This document shows positions 56,405 through 64,000 of a stretch of 64,000 nt of DNA, in pieces. This DNA is from Ancylobacter gelatini (GTDB taxonomy: Bacteria; Pseudomonadota; Alphaproteobacteria; Rhizobiales; Xanthobacteraceae), in contig NZ_JAKVIL010000005.1 of NCBI RefSeq assembly GCF_022601675.1, positions 271,266 to 335,265 of the forward strand, given 5' to 3'. The notes under the pieces were generated by a model. It saw nothing but the letters and a program-made list of their open reading frames with translations. It ran no database searches and was not told the origin of the DNA. The first letter of the stretch is position 1; each line of letters opens with the position of its first letter. The translations under genes were made by a program, and so were the position numbers.

Positions 56405-57619
56405 ATGTTGCAGAGGTCCGAAACCAGCCGGGACAGTCAGGCCAGCGGCGAGGCGCATGTGGTGCGGCGCCGCAAGCGTCGCGGCTGGCCGCTCGTGCTC
56501 GGCGCGCTCGTTCTCGCGGGCGGCGCGGGCGGCTATTACTACTACGCCCGGCAGGAAGCCGCGGCCACGGCGCAGCCCGCCCTGCAGACCACGCCGGTTA
56601 CGCTCGGCGACATCGAGACCAGCGTCACCGCCATCGCCAAGATGCAGCCCAAGACCTATGTCGATGTCGGCACGCAGGTGTCCGGCCAGCTCCGCACCAT
56701 CATTCCCGATGTCGGCGCGCTGGTGAAGAAGGACGATCTGCTCGCCGAGATCGACCCCACGGTCTACCAGACCCGCGTCGCCGGCGACCGCGCCAGCCTC
56801 GACAATCTGCGCGCCCAGCTCGCGCAGGCGCAGGCCCAGCTCGTGCTGGACAGGCTGCGCGAGGAGCGCGCGCAGGAACTGCTGGCCAAGCAGAGCGGCA
56901 GCAAGGACGCCGCCGACGCCGCCATCGCCACCGCCCGCATCAGCGAGGCCAAGATTGATGCGCTGAAAGCCCAGATCGCCCAGACCCAGGCGACGCTGGA
57001 CGGCGACCTCGCCAATCTCGGCTACACCAAGATCTACGCCCCGATCGACGGCACCGTGGTCTCGATCACCGCGCGCGAGGGCGGCACGCTGAATGCCAAC
57101 CAGTCCGCCCCCATCGTGCTGCGCATCGCCGACCTGCAGACCATGACCGTCACCGCGCAGGTGGCGGAGGGCGACATTCCCCGCATCAAGGTCGGCACGC
57201 CGGTCTATTTCTCCACGCTCGGCCTGCCGGACCGGCGCTGGAACGGCACGGTGCGCCAGATCGAGCCGACGCCCACGATCGTCAATGACGTGGTGCTCTA
57301 CAACGTGCTGATCGACGTGCCCAATGACGACCTCACCCTGATGACCGACATGACGGCGCAGGTGTTCTTCCGCCTCGGCGAGGCGAAAAACGTGCCGCTG
57401 GTGCCGACGCCGGCCCTGCGCACGCGCCGCGACGGCACCCACAGCGTGCGCGTGATGACGCCCAAGGGGCCGGAGGAGCGCATGGTGAAGACCGGCCTGT
57501 CCAACCGCACGGTGACGCAGGTGGTCGAGGGCCTCGCCCCCGGCGATGTCGTGGTGACCGGCGCCAGCGCCCCGCGTCCCGCCGGGCAACAGCGCCCCGC
57601 CATGCCGCCGCGGCTCTAG
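56405..57619 (+). CDS. macA: MacA-type periplasmic adaptor of an ABC efflux system
   Basis: The 404-residue membrane-fusion protein has a basic N-terminal tail, one membrane anchor (about 28-45), a lipoyl/barrel-sandwich hybrid domain (TQVSGQLRTIIPDVG and YTKIYAPIDGTVVSI) with a coiled-coil hairpin between (about 125-200), a beta barrel and a membrane-proximal domain. It joins MacB to an outer-membrane TolC-like channel, not encoded here. macB follows after 12 bases. An operator-like dyad lies upstream. The substrate could be a macrolide, a peptide or a siderophore-like compound; the sequence does not tell. Confidence 0.9.
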   Translation: MLQRSETSRDSQASGEAHVVRRRKRRGWPLVLGALVLAGGAGGYYYYARQEAAATAQPALQTTPVTLGDIETSVTAIAKMQPKTYVDVGTQVSGQLRTIIPDVGALVKKDDLLAEIDPTVYQTRVAGDRASLDNLRAQLAQAQAQLVLDRLREERAQELLAKQSGSKDAADAAIATARISEAKIDALKAQIAQTQATLDGDLANLGYTKIYAPIDGTVVSITAREGGTLNANQSAPIVLRIADLQTMTVTAQVAEGDIPRIKVGTPVYFSTLGLPDRRWNGTVRQIEPTPTIVNDVVLYNVLIDVPNDDLTLMTDMTAQVFFRLGEAKNVPLVPTPALRTRRDGTHSVRVMTPKGPEERMVKTGLSNRTVTQVVEGLAPGDVVVTGASAPRPAGQQRPAMPPRL

Positions 57620-57631
57620 GGGAACGCGCCG

Positions 57632-59647
57632 ATGAACGTCATCGCCGGCCGCCCCGCCGACAGCGCGAGAATTGACCCGGCGCCGGCAGATGCCCCGCGC
57701 GGCGAGACCGGCCAGCCGATCATCGAGCTGGTCGACGTCAGCCGCATCTACCCGAACGGCGAGACCGTGGTGCGGGCGCTGGACCGCGTTTCGCTCGCCA
57801 TCCATCCCGGCGAGTTCATCGCCATCATGGGCCAGTCCGGCTCCGGCAAGTCGACGCTGATGAACATTGTCGGCTGTCTCGACCGCGCCTCGTCGGGCAG
57901 CTATCGCGTGGCCGGCGTCGATGTCGAGGAGCTGGACGCGGACGCGCTGGCGGGGCTGCGCTGCTCCACCTTCGGCTTCGTGTTCCAGCGCTACAACCTG
58001 CTGCCGACGCTCACCGCCGCCGAGAATGTCGAGATCCCCGCCATCTATGCCGGCATGCCGCAGGACGAGCGCGCGGAGCGCGCGACGCAACTCCTGGCCC
58101 GGCTCGGCCTCGGCGACCGCACCGAGCACCGGCCGAGCCAGCTTTCCGGCGGCCAGCAGCAGCGCGTCTCCATCGCCCGCGCCCTGATGAACCGCGCGCC
58201 GGTGATCCTCGCCGACGAGCCCACCGGCGCGCTGGATTCGCGCTCCGGCGAGGATGTGCTGGCGCTGCTCACCGAGCTGAACGCGGAAGGCCACACCGTC
58301 ATCCTCATCACCCATGATGCCGATGTCGCCGCCCATGCCCGGCGCATCGTGCGCTTCCAGGACGGGCGCATCGTCTCGGACGAACGCCGGGAAACCGACC
58401 CGGACCGGGCGCCGCTGCCGGCACATGGCACTCCCCGGCGCGGCCGCTTCGCCCGCTTCGTGCCGGACCTCGCGGAGGCCGTGCGCATGGCCTTCTCCTC
58501 GATGTATGCGAACATCTTCCGCACCGCGCTGACACTGCTCGGCATCGTCATCGGCGTCGCTTCGGTCATCACCATGCTGGCGGTCGGCGACGGCGGAAAG
58601 GCGAGCGTGCTGGAGCGCATCTCGCAGATGGGCACCAACCTGCTGATCGTGCGCCCCGGCGCGGCCGGCATCCGCTCCTCCGGCGACAATGCCACGCTGC
58701 TGCCGGAGGATTCCGACGCGCTGGGCGCCGTGCCGGGCCTCAGCGCCGTCGCGCCCGAGCGCTCGGGCCGCGCCACGCTGCGCTTCGGCTCGCAGGACTA
58801 TTACACCCAGGTGGTCGGCACCAATGCCGATTATCTCGGCGCCCGCGACTGGCCGATCGCCCGCGGGGTGATGTTCACCGGCGAAGACGTGCGCACCTAT
58901 GCGCCGGTCGTGGTGCTGGGCCAGACCGTGGTGAACAACCTGTTCAGCGGCGACGACCCGATCGGGCAGTACGTCCTGATCAAGAACGTGCCTTATGAGG
59001 TGATCGGCATCCTGTCTCCGCGCGGTGCGAACGCCTTCGGCCAGGACCAGGATGACACGGTGCTGATCCCGCTCTCCACCAGCTTCATGCGGGTGTTCGG
59101 CCGGCGCTTCCTCGGCTCGATCACCGTGAAGGTGGAGAATGCCGACGATATTCCCACCGCTGAGGCCGCCATCACCCGCATCATCACCGAGCGGCACCAG
59201 ACCGAGGATTTCCAGGTGCGCAACACCTCGCAATTCCTGGAGACCGCCATGGCGACGCAGGACACGCTGACGCTGGTGCTGGGCTGCGTCGCCGCCATCT
59301 CGCTGCTGGTGGCCGGTATCGGCGTGATGAACATCATGCTGGTGAGCGTGACCGAGCGCACCCGCGAGATCGGCATCCGCATGGCCACCGGGGCGCGCAT
59401 GAGCAACATCATGCTGCAGTTCAACACCGAGGCGCTGGTGGTGTGCGGCGTCGGCGGCGCGGTGGGCGTCGCGCTCGGCATCGGTGCCGCGCTGGGGCTG
59501 GAGGCGATGGGGGCGAATATCCTGCTCTCGCTGATGCCGCCGCTGCTCGCCTTCGGCTGCGCCTTCCTCACCGGCCTCGTCTTCGGCTACCTGCCGGCCC
59601 GCAAGGCCGCCGGCATGGACCCGGTGACGGCGCTCGCCTACGAGTAG
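57632..59647 (+). CDS. macB: MacB-type ABC transporter, ATPase-permease fusion
   Basis: The 671-residue protein has an N-terminal LolD/MacB ATPase (Walker A GQSGSGKSTLMN near 68-79, signature LSGGQQQRVSIARAL, Walker B VILADEPTGALDS). A transmembrane helix follows (about 290-315, FRTALTLLGIVIGVASVITM), then a large periplasmic MacB domain, then three C-terminal helices with an FtsX-type fold (MLVSVTERTREIGIRMA). The first 30 residues are a non-family extension. It is an efflux or mechanotransduction-type ABC transporter driven by the ATPase and works with the MacA above. Confidence 0.94.
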   Translation: MNVIAGRPADSARIDPAPADAPRGETGQPIIELVDVSRIYPNGETVVRALDRVSLAIHPGEFIAIMGQSGSGKSTLMNIVGCLDRASSGSYRVAGVDVEELDADALAGLRCSTFGFVFQRYNLLPTLTAAENVEIPAIYAGMPQDERAERATQLLARLGLGDRTEHRPSQLSGGQQQRVSIARALMNRAPVILADEPTGALDSRSGEDVLALLTELNAEGHTVILITHDADVAAHARRIVRFQDGRIVSDERRETDPDRAPLPAHGTPRRGRFARFVPDLAEAVRMAFSSMYANIFRTALTLLGIVIGVASVITMLAVGDGGKASVLERISQMGTNLLIVRPGAAGIRSSGDNATLLPEDSDALGAVPGLSAVAPERSGRATLRFGSQDYYTQVVGTNADYLGARDWPIARGVMFTGEDVRTYAPVVVLGQTVVNNLFSGDDPIGQYVLIKNVPYEVIGILSPRGANAFGQDQDDTVLIPLSTSFMRVFGRRFLGSITVKVENADDIPTAEAAITRIITERHQTEDFQVRNTSQFLETAMATQDTLTLVLGCVAAISLLVAGIGVMNIMLVSVTERTREIGIRMATGARMSNIMLQFNTEALVVCGVGGAVGVALGIGAALGLEAMGANILLSLMPPLLAFGCAFLTGLVFGYLPARKAAGMDPVTALAYE

Positions 59648-59744
59648 CCGGGCCGCGCCCGCCGCGCGGCTTTCCCTCATGCCCCTTGCCCGTTCACGCC
59701 CGAACGTTTAGGCCGAACGCGGATGATGCAAGGAGATGCAGGCG

Positions 59745-61007
59745 ATGAACGTTCTTCTGCTGGGCTCGGGCGGCCGCGAGCATGCGCTCGCCTGGAAGCT
59801 GGCTCAGAGCCCGCTGATGGAGACCTTCATCGCCGTGCCCGGCAATCCCGGCATCGCGGAATTCGCCCGCTGCATCGACACCATCCCGCTGACCGATCAT
59901 GACGCCCTCGTCACGCTGTGCGGGGCGGAAGGCATCGACCTGGTGGTCGTCGGCCCGGAAGCGCCGCTGGTCGATGGGCTCGCGGACCGGCTGATCGCCG
60001 AGGGGATCGCCGTGTTCGGCCCGCGCCGCGTCGCCGCCCAGCTCGAAGGCTCGAAGCTGTTCACCAAGGAACTGTGCAAGTCGCACGACATTCCCACCGC
60101 CGCCTTCGGCCGGTTCTCCGATGCCGAAGCCGCCCGCGCCTTCGTGCGCCGCCATGGCGCACCGATCGTGCTCAAGGCCGACGGGCTGATGGCCGGCAAG
60201 GGCGTGATCGTCGCCATGACCCTGGACGAGGCGCTGGCCGGCATCGACGAGGTGTTCGCCATGGGCGCCAGCGGCACGGAGATCCTGATCGAGGAATTCC
60301 TTGATGGCGAGGAGGTCAGCTTTTTCTGCCTGGTCGACGGCGAGACCGTGCTGCCCTTCGGCTCGGCACAGGACCACAAGCGCGCCTTCGACGGTGACCA
60401 GGGCCCCAATACCGGCGGCATGGGCGCCTATTCCCCCGCCCCGGTGTTCACCGCCGAGATGGAGCGCCGCACGCTCCACGAGATCGTCAAGCCGACCGCC
60501 CGCGCGCTCGCCGATGCCGACAGCGCCTATCGCGGCATCCTGTTCGCCGGGCTGATGATCACCGCCGACGGCCCCAAGCTGATCGAATACAATGTCCGCT
60601 TCGGCGATCCCGAATGCCAGGTGCTGATGCTGCGGCTCGACGGCGACCTGCTGCCGCTGCTCCACGCCACCGCGACCGGCCGGCTGGAGGACCACGACAT
60701 CGCGCTCAAGCCCGAGGCCGCCATCACCGTGGTCATGGCCGCCAGGGGCTATCCGGGCCATTATGACAAGGGCTCGGTGATTTCCGGGCTGGAGGCCGCC
60801 GGGTCGATCCCGGGCGTGCATGTGTTCCATGCCGGCACCGCACGACGCGACGGCGCGATCGTCGCCAATGGCGGGCGTGTTCTCAATGTCACCGCCATCG
60901 GCTCCAATGTTGCCGAGGCCCGCGAACGCGCCTATGACGCGGTGGCGCGCCTCGACTGGCCCGAGGGCTTCTGCCGCAGCGATATCGCGTGGCGCGCGCT
61001 GGGCTGA
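59745..61007 (+). CDS. purD: Phosphoribosylamine-glycine ligase
   Basis: PurD (GAR synthetase) makes glycinamide ribonucleotide in de novo purine synthesis. The 420-residue ATP-grasp enzyme has [17 protein letters not shown] at the start, [12 protein letters not shown] (about 144-155), [27 protein letters not shown] (shown in part in relatives) and the late [12 protein letters not shown]. The start is ATG 59745: AGGAG (59731-59735) is nine bases upstream, while ATG 59736 would overlap it. A patatin gene follows 42 bases later. Confidence 0.97.
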   Translation: MNVLLLGSGGREHALAWKLAQSPLMETFIAVPGNPGIAEFARCIDTIPLTDHDALVTLCGAEGIDLVVVGPEAPLVDGLADRLIAEGIAVFGPRRVAAQLEGSKLFTKELCKSHDIPTAAFGRFSDAEAARAFVRRHGAPIVLKADGLMAGKGVIVAMTLDEALAGIDEVFAMGASGTEILIEEFLDGEEVSFFCLVDGETVLPFGSAQDHKRAFDGDQGPNTGGMGAYSPAPVFTAEMERRTLHEIVKPTARALADADSAYRGILFAGLMITADGPKLIEYNVRFGDPECQVLMLRLDGDLLPLLHATATGRLEDHDIALKPEAAITVVMAARGYPGHYDKGSVISGLEAAGSIPGVHVFHAGTARRDGAIVANGGRVLNVTAIGSNVAEARERAYDAVARLDWPEGFCRSDIAWRALG

Positions 61008-61049
61008 CGGCGCCTTCCGCCGGTATTCGACCATAAGGCGCGCACAGAA

Positions 61050-62018
61050 ATGCCGCGTGAGCGTGGCAGGATGCCGGATATGGACGATCAGGCGATGACT
61101 CAGCGTGCACGGCACGGCGACAACCATGTTGCGGCAACGGCCTCCGGCGATCACGACGGTGGCCGGCATCCGGCCGAACCCGTGCCCCGCCCGCCCGGCG
61201 GGCCGACCATCGGCGTCGCGCTTGGCTCGGGCGGCGCGCGCGGGCTCTCGCATATTCTCGTGCTGGAAGCGCTGGACGAACTCGGCGTCCGCCCGGTGGC
61301 CATGTCCGGCACCTCGATCGGCGCGCTGGTCGGCGCGGCCTATTGCGCCGGCATGCCGGGCCGCGACATCCGGCATCTCGCGCTGAGCCTGCTGCGCAAC
61401 CGCCGCGAGACGATGGGGCGCCTGCTCACCGCGCGGGTGGGACGCATCAAGGACCTGTTCGGCGGCCTCGGCAATCCGGTGCTGATCGACGCCGAGCGCT
61501 TCGTCGACGCCTTTTTGCCGGAGGTGGTGCCGCAGACCTTCGAGGAGCTGGGCATCCCGCTGCAAGTCGTGGCGACCGATTATTGGGGCCGCTGCGAGCG
61601 CATCCTCCACCATGGCGCGATCCGCCCGGCGGTCGGTGCCTCTCTGGCCATCCCCGGCCTGATCCGCCCGGTGACGCAGGGCGGGCACACGCTGGTCGAC
61701 GGCGGGGCGGTCAACCCGCTGCCCTTCGACCTGTTGCGCAACAAGGCCGACATCGTGATCGCGGTCGACATCACCGGCGGGCACAATGGCGAGACGCGCG
61801 GCCTTCCCGGCCCGTTCGACGCCATGTTCGCGACGCTGCAGATCATGGCCTCGTCCATCGTGGCGGAAAAGCTGAAGGCCGGCGCGCCGGACGTGCTGAT
61901 CCGGCCCAATGTCGATGCCTTCCGCGTGCTGGAATTCTTCCGCGCCACCGCCGTCCTCAAGGCCGCCGAGCCGGTAAAGGACGAGGTAAAGCGCCGGCTG
62001 GAGGCGGTGCTGGGGTGA
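61050..62018 (+). CDS. Patatin-like phospholipase family protein
   Basis: The 322-residue protein has the patatin dyad motifs: the oxyanion loop GSGGARGLSH (about 54-63), the nucleophile in MSGTSIGALVGAAYCAG and the Asp in LVDGGAVNPLP. The form is like NTE/RssA bacterial patatins, without a signal peptide. The first 45 residues are polar and low-complexity, and ATG 61071 or 61080 could equally be the start. The physiological lipid substrate is unknown. Its TGA abuts the tadA stop, both inside TGATCA. Confidence 0.87.
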   Translation: MPRERGRMPDMDDQAMTQRARHGDNHVAATASGDHDGGRHPAEPVPRPPGGPTIGVALGSGGARGLSHILVLEALDELGVRPVAMSGTSIGALVGAAYCAGMPGRDIRHLALSLLRNRRETMGRLLTARVGRIKDLFGGLGNPVLIDAERFVDAFLPEVVPQTFEELGIPLQVVATDYWGRCERILHHGAIRPAVGASLAIPGLIRPVTQGGHTLVDGGAVNPLPFDLLRNKADIVIAVDITGGHNGETRGLPGPFDAMFATLQIMASSIVAEKLKAGAPDVLIRPNVDAFRVLEFFRATAVLKAAEPVKDEVKRRLEAVLG

Positions 62019-62495
62019 TCACCGCCGCCCCGCGAAAAATTCCCTCAGCAGGCCCGCCGCCTCGCTCTCGCGAAAGCCGCCATAGATGTCCGGCCGGTGA
62101 TGGCAGGTGGCCTGCGCGAAAAAACGCACGCCGCTCTCCACCGCTCCGCCCTTGGGATCGGCCGCGCCGTAATAGACCCGGCGCAGCCGCGCCCAGGCGA
62201 TGGCGCCCGCGCACATGGTGCAGGGCTCCAGCGTGACGTAGAGATCGCAATCGGAGAGCCGATCGGTGCCCAGCGCGGCTGCACCGGCGCGGATCACCAG
62301 CATCTCGGCATGGGCGGTGGGATCGGCCAGTTCGCGGGTGCGGTTGCCGTCGGCGGCGATGATCGCCCCGTGCCGGACCAGCACCGCGCCGATCGGGACC
62401 TCGCCACGGGAGGCGGCGTTTTCCGCCTCTTCCAGCGCCCGGCCCATGAAGTCCGGACGGCTTCCGGCAACGCTCGCTTGTGTTTGTTGCGTCAA
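62019..62495 (-). CDS. tadA: tRNA-specific adenosine deaminase (A34 to inosine)
   Basis: TadA deaminates the wobble adenosine of tRNA-Arg. The 158-residue reading from TTG 62495 has GAGG seven bases before it. The zinc site is complete with His 62 and catalytic Glu 64 in TAHAEMLV and Cys 92/Cys 95 in PCTMCAGA. ATG 62447 would give 142 residues but would cut the helix that normally begins the fold (upstream residues match relatives that start a few residues before FMGRALEEA). A far longer reading to 63497 is antisense to the pseudouridine synthase gene and is rejected. It is divergent from that gene across 57 bases. Confidence 0.93.
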   Translation of the reverse strand: MTQQTQASVAGSRPDFMGRALEEAENAASRGEVPIGAVLVRHGAIIAADGNRTRELADPTAHAEMLVIRAGAAALGTDRLSDCDLYVTLEPCTMCAGAIAWARLRRVYYGAADPKGGAVESGVRFFAQATCHHRPDIYGGFRESEAAGLLREFFAGRR

Positions 62496-62552
62496 GTGCT
62501 CGCCTCGTACCGCGGGACATGATAGCACCGCGACCCAAACCGGATTGACCCA

Positions 62553-64000
62553 ATGCCGAAAAAAGCCCCGCCTCGCAAGGATCACAACAAGGTGCCGCGC
62601 GCCCCGCGCGAGATCACCGCTCTGGAACCGCGCGAGGCCGAGCGCGTCGCCAAGGTCATCGCCCGTGCCGGGCTCGGCTCGCGCCGCGAGATCGAGGAAT
62701 GGATTCTCGCCGGCCGCGTGGCGGTGAATGGCGAGGTGCTCGAAAGCCCGGCCCGCACCGTGACCGCGCAGGACCTCATCGAGGTCGACGGCACGCCGAT
62801 CCCGGCCAAGGAGCGCACGCGGCTGTTCCTCTACCACAAGCCCAAGGGCGTGGTGACCACCAATTTCGACCCCGAGGGCCGCGCCACCCTGTTCGAGATC
62901 CTGCCGCAGGGGCTGCCGCGGCTGGTCTCGGTCGGCCGGCTGGACCTCAACACCGAAGGGCTGATCCTCCTCACCAATGATGGCGGGCTCTCGCGCCTGC
63001 TGGAGCTGCCGGAAACCGGCTGGCTGCGCCGCTACCGCGTGCGCGCCAAGGGCGAGATCACCCAGGACAAGCTCGACGCCCTCATCAAGGGCGTGACGGT
63101 CGACGGCGTGCATTACGGGCCGATCGAGGCCGCGCTCGACCGCGTGCAGGGTGCCAATGTGTGGCTGACGCTGGCGCTGCGCGAGGGCAAGAACCGCGAA
63201 GTCCGCAATGTGCTGGGCTCGCTTGGGCTCGACGTGAACCGCCTGATCCGCCTGTCCTACGGCCCGTTCCAGCTCGGCGAAATCGCGCAGGGCGCGGTCG
63301 AGGAAGTGCGCACCCGCGTGCTCGCCGACCAGCTCGGCCCCGAGCTTTCCGCTGCCGCCGGCGCGGATTTCGACGGCCCGGTGTTCGACCACGCCGTCCC
63401 CGAGGAAGAGGCGCCCGCGCGTGCCGCCAAGCCGGCTGGCAAGGCCGGCGCCAAGGGCCCGCGCTACGCCAAGCCGGAAGGCGGGGAGGACCGCCACCGC
63501 CGCCGGCCGATCGACCTTGAGGAAAGCGCCGATCGCAGCGTGACGTCCGGCCTTGTCGCCGATCGCAAGGGCCGCAAGGTGCTGGTGCAGCGCGTGCGCT
63601 CCACCGAGACCGCCTCGGAGGAGGAGCGCCCGGCTCGTCCGCTCCGCGAACGCGAGCGCCGCGAAGGCGAACGCGAGGCCAAGCGTGCCCGCCCTGTGCG
63701 CGAGCCCCGGCCGGGCGGCGGCACAAGCACCTTCCGCAAGCGCCCGGAGGGAGATCGCCCCCCGCGTCGCGACCGCCCCGAGGGCGAGCGTTCGGAGCGC
63801 CCGTTCCGTGAGCGCACCCCGCGTCCCGAAGGTGAGCGTGCCGAGCGTCCGTTCCGCTCCCGCCCCGATGGCGAGCGCGGTTTTCGTCCCCGCACGGACA
63901 GCGAGCGGCCCCCGCGTCGCGAACGCCCCGAGGGCGAGCGTTCGGAGCGCCCGTTCCGTGAGCGCACCCCGCGTCCCGAAGGTGAGCGTGCCGAGCGTCC
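62553..64000 (+). CDS. RluB-type 23S rRNA pseudouridine synthase with Arg-rich repeat tail (partial)
   Basis: The gene starts at ATG 62553 and is still open at the window end (more than 480 codons). It has an S4 domain (REAERVAKVIARAGLGSRREIEEWILAGRV in part, about 27-80). The RsuA/RluB catalytic block is VGRLDLNTEGLILLTNDG with Asp 131, plus KNREVRNVLGSLG. The pseudouridine synthase fold ends near residue 255. The rest is an Arg/Glu/Pro-rich tail with repeated RPEGERSERPF-type units, including a 150-base tandem repeat. The substrate by family is U2605 of 23S rRNA. Such basic tails occur in alphaproteobacterial homologues and probably bind RNA. The true 3' end is outside the window. Confidence 0.9.
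   Translation, partial: MPKKAPPRKDHNKVPRAPREITALEPREAERVAKVIARAGLGSRREIEEWILAGRVAVNGEVLESPARTVTAQDLIEVDGTPIPAKERTRLFLYHKPKGVVTTNFDPEGRATLFEILPQGLPRLVSVGRLDLNTEGLILLTNDGGLSRLLELPETGWLRRYRVRAKGEITQDKLDALIKGVTVDGVHYGPIEAALDRVQGANVWLTLALREGKNREVRNVLGSLGLDVNRLIRLSYGPFQLGEIAQGAVEEVRTRVLADQLGPELSAAAGADFDGPVFDHAVPEEEAPARAAKPAGKAGAKGPRYAKPEGGEDRHRRRPIDLEESADRSVTSGLVADRKGRKVLVQRVRSTETASEEERPARPLRERERREGEREAKRARPVREPRPGGGTSTFRKRPEGDRPPRRDRPEGERSERPFRERTPRPEGERAERPFRSRPDGERGFRPRTDSERPPRRERPEGERSERPFRERTPRPEGERAER
63756..64000 (+). repeat. 150-base tandem repeat in the RluB-like tail
   Basis: Bases 63756-63850 recur at 63906-64000 with only two differences I can see (63758 C versus 63908 G, 63773 C versus 63923 A), an offset of exactly 50 codons. 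The repeat continues past the window. Each unit codes for RPEGERSERPFRERTPRPE and further Arg/Glu/Pro blocks. The near-identity at the DNA level implies a recent copy event or gene conversion. Confidence 0.9.

Noticed and set aside
56342..59680. An 1112-codon minus-strand frame opposite macA and macB
   Set aside because: Shadow of the efflux genes; no recognisable motif and composition dominated by Arg, Ala, His, Gly.
62496..63497. Apparent N-terminal fusion of tadA to about 330 extra residues
   Set aside because: The extra part is antisense to the RluB-like gene, whose S4 and catalytic motifs are clear.
63756..64000. CRISPR-like or satellite repeat
   Set aside because: The repeat stays in frame and continues the Arg/Glu/Pro tail of the pseudouridine synthase; there are no unique spacers of fixed size.

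Overview
The window is a 64 kb piece of a GC-rich alphaproteobacterial chromosome. Gene order and protein families point to Hyphomicrobiales (Rhizobiales), plausibly a Xanthobacteraceae-type organism, though the genus is only a guess. Supporting signs are the metK-trmB pair, the ribF-ileS-lspA-M16 peptidase run, the rimP-nusA-ylxR-infB-rbfA-truB-rpsO-pnp cluster, and several proteins of unknown function that look typical of this order. Nearly all of the window is core chromosome. I see no insertion sequence, prophage, CRISPR array, tRNA or rRNA gene. Codon use looks uniform, with many GTG and TTG starts.

Layout. 0-5 kb, plus strand: tail of an upstream gene, metK, trmB, a DUF883/holin-like membrane pair, and a large exported TPR protein. 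5-12 kb, mostly minus strand: doxX, an exported unknown protein and an MFS transporter; an L,D-transpeptidase (plus); then a tight four-gene run ygfZ-tag-HD hydrolase-tyrosine phosphatase; then a Crp/Fnr regulator divergent from a membrane histidine kinase. 13.5-19 kb: dihydroorotase, truA, polA, ohr. 19-29 kb: HAD hydrolase-ribF-ileS-lspA-exported protein-two M16 peptidases, one with the zinc site and one without. 29-33 kb: a lipoprotein, a DUF3422 protein, an exported alpha/beta hydrolase and a small conserved unknown. 33-39 kb: glycolate oxidase genes glcD, glcE and glcF with an 8-oxoguanine deaminase gene between glcD and glcE. 39-41 kb: asparaginase and a histidine phosphatase.

41-51.5 kb, minus strand: the transcription/translation cluster rimP to pnp. 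A recognisable promoter lies upstream of rimP, followed by a terminator-shaped hairpin in the leader, which suggests attenuation. 51.6-56 kb: ispE, a YnfA-family protein, polyprenyl diphosphate synthase, DUF2007, a TrmN6-like methyltransferase and an S49 peptidase. 56-60 kb: a MacAB-type efflux pair behind a nested dyad. 60-64 kb: purD, a patatin phospholipase, tadA, and an RluB-type pseudouridine synthase. The last gene has a long arginine-rich repetitive tail and runs off the window.

I did not find a convincing undescribed multi-gene system. The items most worth a second look are the rimP leader attenuator, the alternative pairings in the metK leader, the 8-oxoguanine deaminase inside the glycolate oxidase cluster, the reciprocal M16 pair, the operator-like dyads before doxX and macA, and the repeat tail of the RluB-like enzyme.
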